Shown here one piece after another: positions 59,264-64,000 of a DNA stretch of 64,000 nucleotides. The notes under the pieces are model-generated. The model did no database searches. It was given only the letters and a program-made list of their open reading frames with translations, and was not told the DNA's origin. The DNA lies in NCBI RefSeq assembly GCF_003363755.1, contig NZ_CP031396.1, positions 6,603,996-6,667,995 on the forward strand. Reading direction: 5' to 3'. Origin of the DNA: Pseudomonas protegens. GTDB lineage: Bacteria; Pseudomonadota; Gammaproteobacteria; Pseudomonadales; Pseudomonadaceae. The stretch's first letter is position 1; every line of letters begins with the position of its first letter. Made by a program: the position numbers and the translations under genes.

Positions 59264-60079
59264 ATGACTGCCCCTGACGACGGGCCTCTGCAAACCCAGG
59301 CCACCGGTGAAACCGTGATGCGTTATCACCTGTGCTGGAAGCACCGCGACCTCGATGGTGTGATGGCGCTTTACCATCCGCAAATCCAGTACAACGACTT
59401 TTTCCAGAATCGCACCCTGGGCCTGGCCGAACTGCGGGAATACGTGCGTGTGAGCATGCCCCGGGCCCCCGATGAGGCCCTGGAGCACTGTGATCGCATT
59501 CGCTTGGATGGCAACACGGCCTTTATCCAGTATCAGGTGACCCTGCGGGGTGGCCAGGGCCTGGTGTCGTTCCGCTCTAGTGAAGCGATTACCGTGCGCG
59601 ACGGTCTGATCTGGCGGGTCAATGAATATGCGTCCCTGGTGCGTGAGTCGGCGCCGAACAGCTCTTCAGCCAGCCTGCGCCCGGCGGTCAGCCGCCTGGG
59701 GCTGTCGCCGCGCCAGTTGAGTTTCATGGCCGAGGACTTGCAGCAGTACTTCCAGCGCCAGCAGCCTTACCTCGATCCGCAACTGGACCTGCAGCGGGTC
59801 GCCCGGGAGTGCGGCTACAGCCGCAATCAGATTTCCTACCTGCTCAATCAGGTGCTGGGCCAAAGCTTCTACCGCTATGTGAACCAGGCGCGCCTGCAGC
59901 ATGTGCTGGCGGCCCTGGACAAGGCCGCGCCGCCGCTACGGGTCGACGAACTGGCCTTTGCGGCCGGGTTCAATTCCCTGTCGGCGTTCTACAGCTGTTT
60001 TCGCCAGCACACCGGGCAGTCGCCCAAGGCTTATGCCAAGCAAATTTCTTTGCGTGCACGCGCGCAAGACAGCCCCTGA
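59264..60079 (+). CDS. NTF2/SnoaL-like domain fused to AraC-family DNA-binding domain
   Basis: A 271-residue protein starting MTAPDDGPLQTQATGETVMR. Residues about 15-125 form an NTF2/SnoaL-like domain (YHLCWKHRDLDGVMALYHPQ, DRIRLDGNTAFIQYQVTLRG) and residues about 160-265 are the AraC double helix-turn-helix (RVARECGYSRNQISYLLNQV, AFAAGFNSLSAFYSCFRQHT, GQSPKAYAKQI). The NTF2 fold replaces the usual cupin sensor and probably binds a small ligand. It lies directly before the FAD oxidase, cupin and binding-protein genes on the same strand and likely regulates them. Confidence 0.85.
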   Translation: MTAPDDGPLQTQATGETVMRYHLCWKHRDLDGVMALYHPQIQYNDFFQNRTLGLAELREYVRVSMPRAPDEALEHCDRIRLDGNTAFIQYQVTLRGGQGLVSFRSSEAITVRDGLIWRVNEYASLVRESAPNSSSASLRPAVSRLGLSPRQLSFMAEDLQQYFQRQQPYLDPQLDLQRVARECGYSRNQISYLLNQVLGQSFYRYVNQARLQHVLAALDKAAPPLRVDELAFAAGFNSLSAFYSCFRQHTGQSPKAYAKQISLRARAQDSP

Positions 60080-60130
60080 AGACAGGGACTAGGATCGCCG
60101 CATTCGAAGTTCGGATTGCGGAGTGCTTGC

Positions 60131-61537
60131 ATGCCAGCGTGGCGCAGTATCAGTTTGTGGATGGACCAGTTGGACGAGCCGCTGTTGCCGCGCCCGTCCC
60201 TTGAGCAAGACCTGGATCTGGACGTGGCGATCATCGGCGCCGGTTACACCGGGCTGTGGACGGCCTATTACCTCAAGCGCCAAGCGCCGCAGCTCAAGGT
60301 GGCGGTGATCGAGGCCCAGACCGCAGGTTTTGGTGCCTCAGGCCGCAATGGTGGCTGGCTGATGGGCAATCTGCTGGGAGAAGACCGCCTGCTGGCAGGG
60401 CTGGCGCCGGAGCAGCGTCGAGCCTCTTTCGACCTGCTGCATGGCATTCCCGATGAAGTGGCCAACGTCATCGAACGCGAAGGCATCGACTGCGATTACC
60501 GCAAAGGCGGGGTGCTGTATTGCGCGGCCCGCTATCCCGAGCAGGAAACCAGCCTGCGCCAGTACCTGGACAAGCTCTACGCCCAGGGCCTGAACCAGGA
60601 CGATTACCGCTGGCTGAACCCCGAGCAACTGGCTCAGCAGTTGCGGGTGGCCAACGCCTATGGCGCTATCTATGCCCCCCATTGCGCCACCATCCAGCCG
60701 GCCAAGCTGGTGCGCGGGCTGGCGCGTGCGGTGGAGCGCCTGGGGGTAAAGATTTACGAGAACAGCCCGGTGACCCATTGGCAGGCCGGCAGCCTGCAGA
60801 CCCGCCACGCCGCGGTGCGCAGCCGTTGGATAGTGCCGGCGGTGGAGGGGTACTCAGTGACCTTGCCGCCCCTGGGTCGTTATCAGTTGCCGGTGCAAAG
60901 CCTGCTGGTGGCCACCGAGCCCCTGCCGGAATCGACCTGGGACGAAATCGGGCTGAGCCAGGGCCAGGCCTTCAGCGAAAGCAGTCGCCAGGTCACTTAC
61001 GGTCAGCGCTCCATGGATAACCGCCTGGTGTTTGGTGCCCGGGGTGGATATCAGTTCGCCAGCAAGCTGCGCCACGATTTCGACCTGAGTCGGGACGAGG
61101 TCGAGCTGCGTCGCTACCTGTTCGGCGAGCTGTTCCCGCAATTGAAGAATGTGCGCATCACCCACTCCTGGGGCGGCAACCTGGGCATGTCCCGGCACTT
61201 CATGCCGCACATGCTGTGTGACCGGCGCAAGGGCATCGCCCTGTCCGGTGGCTACGGCGGCGAGGGCGTCGGTGCCAGCAATCTGGGTGGCCGGACCCTG
61301 GCCGAACTGATTCTCCAGCACGACAGCCCGCTGGTCCGCCAACCCTGGGTGTTGGCGCAAAGCAGCCTCGACGCCCTGCGGGTCTGGGAGCCTGAACCCT
61401 GCCGCTGGCTGGGTTACAACGCGATCATTCGCAGCTTTGTCCATGAAGACCAGACCCTGGCCAACCCGGCTTCGCCTGCGTGGCGACGGCGTCTGGCCAG
61501 CCGGGTCGCCGGGTTCATGGAAGGTTTCATGCACTGA
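60131..61537 (+). CDS. FAD-dependent amine oxidoreductase (PuuB/DAO family)
   Basis: A 468-residue flavoprotein with the dinucleotide motif DVAIIGAGYTGLWTAYYLKR near residue 35, the DAO-family AGFGASGRNGGWLMGN loop, and the C-terminal GGYGGEGVGASNLGGRTLAE. It resembles gamma-glutamylputrescine oxidase and related amine oxidases, which use oxygen or the respiratory chain. With a cupin and a polyamine-type binding protein downstream it probably oxidises an imported amine or its derivative. The ATG at 60131 has GGAG eight bases upstream. Confidence 0.85.
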   Translation: MPAWRSISLWMDQLDEPLLPRPSLEQDLDLDVAIIGAGYTGLWTAYYLKRQAPQLKVAVIEAQTAGFGASGRNGGWLMGNLLGEDRLLAGLAPEQRRASFDLLHGIPDEVANVIEREGIDCDYRKGGVLYCAARYPEQETSLRQYLDKLYAQGLNQDDYRWLNPEQLAQQLRVANAYGAIYAPHCATIQPAKLVRGLARAVERLGVKIYENSPVTHWQAGSLQTRHAAVRSRWIVPAVEGYSVTLPPLGRYQLPVQSLLVATEPLPESTWDEIGLSQGQAFSESSRQVTYGQRSMDNRLVFGARGGYQFASKLRHDFDLSRDEVELRRYLFGELFPQLKNVRITHSWGGNLGMSRHFMPHMLCDRRKGIALSGGYGGEGVGASNLGGRTLAELILQHDSPLVRQPWVLAQSSLDALRVWEPEPCRWLGYNAIIRSFVHEDQTLANPASPAWRRRLASRVAGFMEGFMH

Positions 61538-61594
61538 GTCGGGTTTCTTGCACCGAACGATGTCCGTTCGGGTTTTTCAACCAAAGGTAGAGCC

Positions 61595-61936
61595 ATGAGC
61601 ATCACGCAATTCAAGCACACCGCCACGGTCACCCTGGACGAGTCGGCGCCGGTCGCCGTGCCCCTGGGGACGCCCGTGGCCGTGACATCGGTGACTGCCG
61701 TCGAACGCAACGACGGGGTCGAAACCGGGATCTGGGAATGTACTCCGGGGCGCTGGCGGCGGCAGATCGTCGCCCAGGAGTTCTGTCATTTCATCCAGGG
61801 CCGCTGCACCTTCACGCCCGACCATGGCGAGCCCCTGCACATAGAAGCCGGCGATGCACTGATGTTGCCGGCCAACAGCACCGGCATCTGGGATATCCAG
61901 GAAACGGTGCGCAAGACCTACGTCTTGATTTTCTGA
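61595..61936 (+). CDS. Cupin (COG3450) protein
   Basis: A 113-residue single cupin starting MSITQFKHTATVTLDESAPV, with WECTPGRWRRQIVAQEFCHF, IQGRCTFTPDHGEPLHIEAG and DALMLPANSTGIWDIQETVR. This COG3450 type is often found with amine and polyamine catabolic genes; no activity is proven. It follows the oxidase gene by 57 bases. A broken partial copy of this gene is present at about 63355-63462. Confidence 0.85.
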   Translation: MSITQFKHTATVTLDESAPVAVPLGTPVAVTSVTAVERNDGVETGIWECTPGRWRRQIVAQEFCHFIQGRCTFTPDHGEPLHIEAGDALMLPANSTGIWDIQETVRKTYVLIF

Positions 61937-61983
61937 TCCCTTGATTGCCTGCCAATAACAAAACCAGCCACAGGTATCGACTC

Positions 61984-63078
61984 ATGATCCGCAAGACTTG
62001 CACTTTGCTGTTACTCAGCCCCTTGTTCCTGGGCGCTTCTCTGGCCCAGGCCGCCGACACGGTCAAGATCTACAACTGGTCGGACTACATTGCCCCGGAC
62101 ACCACCAAGCAGTTCCAGAAGGAAACCGGGACAGGTTTCACCTATGACGTCTACGACAGCAACGAGACCCTGGACGGCAAGCTGATGACCGGTAAATCCG
62201 GTTACGACGTGGTGTTCCCCTCCAACCATTTCATGGCGCGGCAGATCCAGGGCGGGGCGTTGAAGAAGCTCGACAAGAGCCAGTTGCCCAACTGGAAGAA
62301 CCTCAACCCGGCGTTGCTCAAAGCGCTGGAGGTCAATGACCCGGGCAACCAGCACGGTTTTCCGTACCTGTGGGGCAGCACCGGGATTGGCTACAACGTG
62401 GCCAAGATCAAGGAAGTGCTGGGGGATGACGCACCGCTGGACTCCTGGGACCTGATCTTCAAGCCCGAGTACATGCAGAAGCTGCAGAAGTGCGGCGTGG
62501 CGATTCTCGACAACGGCCCCGAACTGATTCCCACAGCCTTGAATTACCTGGGGCTGCCACACCACAGCAAGAACCCGGCGGACTACAAGAAAGCCGAGGC
62601 GCTGCTGATGAAGGTCCGGCCTTATGTCAGCTACTTCCATTCGTCGAAGTACACCAGCGACCTGGCCAACGGCAATATCTGCGTGGCGGTGGGGTTCTCC
62701 GGGGACATCCTGCAAGCGGAGAGCCGGGCCAGGGAAGCGAAGAACGGGGTGGAGATCGGCTATTCGATTCCCAAGGAAGGCTCGCCGATCTGGTTCGACA
62801 TGGTGGCCATGCCCGTGGACGCACCGGATGAGAAGGCCGGGTATGCCTTCATGAACTACCTGCTGCGCCCGGACGTAATGGCCAACATCAGCAACTACGT
62901 GCATTACGCCAATGGCAACCTGCAAGCCGATGCTCTGGTCGACCCAGCGATCAAGAACGACACCAAGGTTTACCCGAGCCCGGCCATGATGGACAAGTTG
63001 TTTGCCCTGGAAGCCATGCCGCTGGACATCGACCGGGTCCGCACCCGCTTGTGGAACAAGATCCGCAGCGGCAACTGA
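61984..63078 (+). CDS. Polyamine-type ABC transporter substrate-binding protein (PotF/SpuD-like)
   Basis: A 364-residue periplasmic binding protein with signal peptide (cleavage near LAQA-ADTVK). The PotF/PotD family features follow: VKIYNWSDYIAPDTTKQFQK, SNETLDGKLMTGKSGYDVVF, FPYLWGSTGIGYNVAKI and PEYMQKLQKCGVAILDNG. It should bind putrescine, spermidine or a related amine. No ATPase or permease gene follows, so it must share a transporter encoded elsewhere. The ATG at 61984 matches the signal-peptide start; the frame extends upstream to 61945. Confidence 0.87.
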   Translation: MIRKTCTLLLLSPLFLGASLAQAADTVKIYNWSDYIAPDTTKQFQKETGTGFTYDVYDSNETLDGKLMTGKSGYDVVFPSNHFMARQIQGGALKKLDKSQLPNWKNLNPALLKALEVNDPGNQHGFPYLWGSTGIGYNVAKIKEVLGDDAPLDSWDLIFKPEYMQKLQKCGVAILDNGPELIPTALNYLGLPHHSKNPADYKKAEALLMKVRPYVSYFHSSKYTSDLANGNICVAVGFSGDILQAESRAREAKNGVEIGYSIPKEGSPIWFDMVAMPVDAPDEKAGYAFMNYLLRPDVMANISNYVHYANGNLQADALVDPAIKNDTKVYPSPAMMDKLFALEAMPLDIDRVRTRLWNKIRSGN

Positions 63079-63098
63079 TCCCCATCACTCCAGACGGT

Positions 63099-63179
63099 GT
63101 AGGAGCCGGCTGCCGGCGAAGAGGCCTCAGACAAGCACCGCCCTTGAGGACGCCTTCGCTGGCAAGCCAGCGCCTACAA
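63099..63179. repeat. REP element (GTAGGAGCCGGCT family)
   Basis: GTGTAGGAGCCGGCTGCCGG and CGCTGGCAAGCCAGCGCCTA pair around a loop. The right end overlaps the truncated SDR gene and supplies its TAG stop codon. Confidence 0.8.
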
Positions 63180-63343
63180 CTGGCTGTTTTCCGGGAGCAG
63201 GGCGCCGCCGTCCACTATCAGGGGCTGGCCGGTGATGTAGCCGGCCTGTTGCGAGGCCAGGAACAGCATGGCGTAGGCAATGTCCTCAGGCATTCCCAGG
63301 CGCCCAAGGGGAATGCCCCTGGACAGGGTCGCGGCGTCATCAG
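63174..63343 (-). pseudogene. Truncated SDR-family oxidoreductase (C-terminal fragment)
   Basis: The minus strand reads DAATLSRGIPLGRLGMPEDI, AYAMLFLASQQAGYITGQPL and IVDGGALLPENSQL then TAG, the unmistakable C-terminus of a classical short-chain dehydrogenase. An in-frame stop precedes it near 63350, and the N-terminal three quarters, including the TGxxxGxG and YxxxK motifs, are missing. The fragment ends where a partial cupin copy begins, so a rearrangement cut it. Confidence 0.8.
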
Positions 63344-63354
63344 GTCATGGCGGG

Positions 63355-63462
63355 CGGCGCCGATCGCCGTACCCTGGGAATACCCGTGGCCGTGACATCG
63401 ATGACCGCCGTCGAACGCAGCGACGGGGTCGAAACCGGGATCTGGGAATGCGCCCCCGGGGT
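63355..63462 (+). pseudogene. Partial duplicate of the cupin gene
   Basis: The stretch from GGCGCCGATCGCCGTACC to TCTGGGAATGCGCCCCCGGG repeats bases 61646-61749 of the intact cupin gene with scattered changes and one missing base that shifts the frame. It encodes VAVTSMTAVERSDGVETGIW, against VAVTSVTAVERNDGVETGIW in the original. The copy lies 1.7 kb downstream in direct orientation. The sequence that follows to 63568 (open but unrecognised) may be another fragment. Confidence 0.8.
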
Positions 63463-63613
63463 GCTCGCGACGCCTTTGATCGGCTCGCCTCTTGCAAAAT
63501 CGGCGGTGGATGAAGTCAGCCCAAAATACACCGCTACGTCAGACCACCCTTGGCGGCGGGCTGATTAGGCACAAAGGACCTCCGCAACACCTTCCTCTAT
63601 AGCCAACGCCTTT

Positions 63614-63628
63614 GCATTTTAGAAATGC
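63614..63628. promoter_or_regulatory. Inverted repeat in the prn leader
   Basis: GCATTT and AAATGC pair around TAG in the AT-rich 200 bases before prnA. It could be a regulator site or part of the promoter; nothing more specific can be seen. The 694 bases from 63079 to prnA hold only the REP element and gene fragments listed. Confidence 0.35.
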
Positions 63629-63772
63629 TAATTCGGAAACAGAATTTGCATCGCTTTTGCGGCCGGCTAGAGTCAACTCGAACAAGCACATTGATGTGGC
63701 TCTTGCACGGATGCACGGAGACTGGCGGCCTCTACCTCATGGCCGGCAGTTCGCCTTGAAACAAGGAGTGTT

Positions 63773-64000
63773 ATGAACAAGCCGATCAAGAATATCGTCA
63801 TCGTGGGCGGCGGTACTGCGGGCTGGATGGCCGCCTCGTACCTCGTCCGGGCGCTCCAACAGCAGGTAAACATCACGCTCATCGAGTCTGCGGCGATCCC
63901 CCGGATCGGCGTGGGCGAGGCGACCATCCCGAGTTTGCAGAAGGTGTTCTTCGACTTCCTCGGGATACCGGAGCGGGAGTGGATGCCCCAAGTGAACGGC
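63773..64000 (+). CDS. prnA: Tryptophan 7-halogenase, first gene of pyrrolnitrin cluster (5' part)
   Basis: The first 76 codons, starting MNKPIKNIVIVGGGTAGWMA, run off the right edge. The flavin-binding motif GGGTAGWMAA and the halogenase signature IGVGEATIPSLQKVFFDFLG are present, and the N-terminus matches PrnA of pyrrolnitrin-producing pseudomonads. PrnA uses reduced FAD, oxygen and chloride to make 7-chlorotryptophan, the first step to the antifungal pyrrolnitrin. AAGGAG stands six bases before the ATG. prnB-prnC-prnD should follow outside the window. Confidence 0.95.
   Translation, partial: MNKPIKNIVIVGGGTAGWMAASYLVRALQQQVNITLIESAAIPRIGVGEATIPSLQKVFFDFLGIPEREWMPQVNG

Overview
The window is GC-rich Pseudomonas DNA of the fluorescens group. 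The best clue to species is the right edge, which carries the first 76 codons of prnA (tryptophan 7-halogenase of pyrrolnitrin biosynthesis); together with the mexEF-oprN, efe and sfn genes this points to a P. protegens or P. chlororaphis-like biocontrol strain. No rRNA, tRNA or CRISPR array was seen.

Layout. 0-2.6 kb: sulfur-scavenging genes (a DszC-like flavin monooxygenase and sfnG) that diverge from a shared control region with two sigma-54-type promoters. 2.6-7 kb: a TetR/DUF1348 pair, pssA and an MFS exporter. 7-11.3 kb: a Fur-boxed ferrous iron operon, efeU-efeO-efeB-efeM. 11.5-24.3 kb: an AraC regulator, a glycosyltransferase and a dense signalling block of hybrid histidine kinases, free-standing CheR and CheB, response regulators and a KaiC-like ATPase co-transcribed with a histidine kinase. 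24.9-26.9 kb: a TPR protein and a bestrophin. 27-33 kb: the mexE-mexF-oprN efflux operon.

33.2-50.9 kb is an accessory block lying between mexE and its activator gene mexT. It holds a sucrose locus (permease, GH32 hydrolase, LacI regulator). It also holds a catabolic locus of unknown substrate: a LysR regulator, a large FAD/Fe-S dehydrogenase, a GntR-amidohydrolase fusion, an MFS importer, a second amidohydrolase and a TonB receptor. Its right end is an AT-rich patch with a broken toxin gene, an immunity-like gene, a transposase scrap and a duplicated mexT 3' end. mexT and mexS follow in the usual divergent arrangement.

53-63 kb: pgm, a pirin, a UvrD-like helicase, a DUF1652 protein and an amine/polyamine set (NTF2-AraC regulator, FAD oxidase, cupin, periplasmic binding protein). 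63.1-63.8 kb is a scar of gene fragments before prnA.

Two palindromic repeat families are scattered through the window. One begins TGTAGCCGCTGCCG and is tandemly triplicated at 24.4 kb. The other is the common GTAGGAGC(T/C)GGCTTGCC type. In several places the repeat end itself supplies the TAG stop codon of the adjoining gene.
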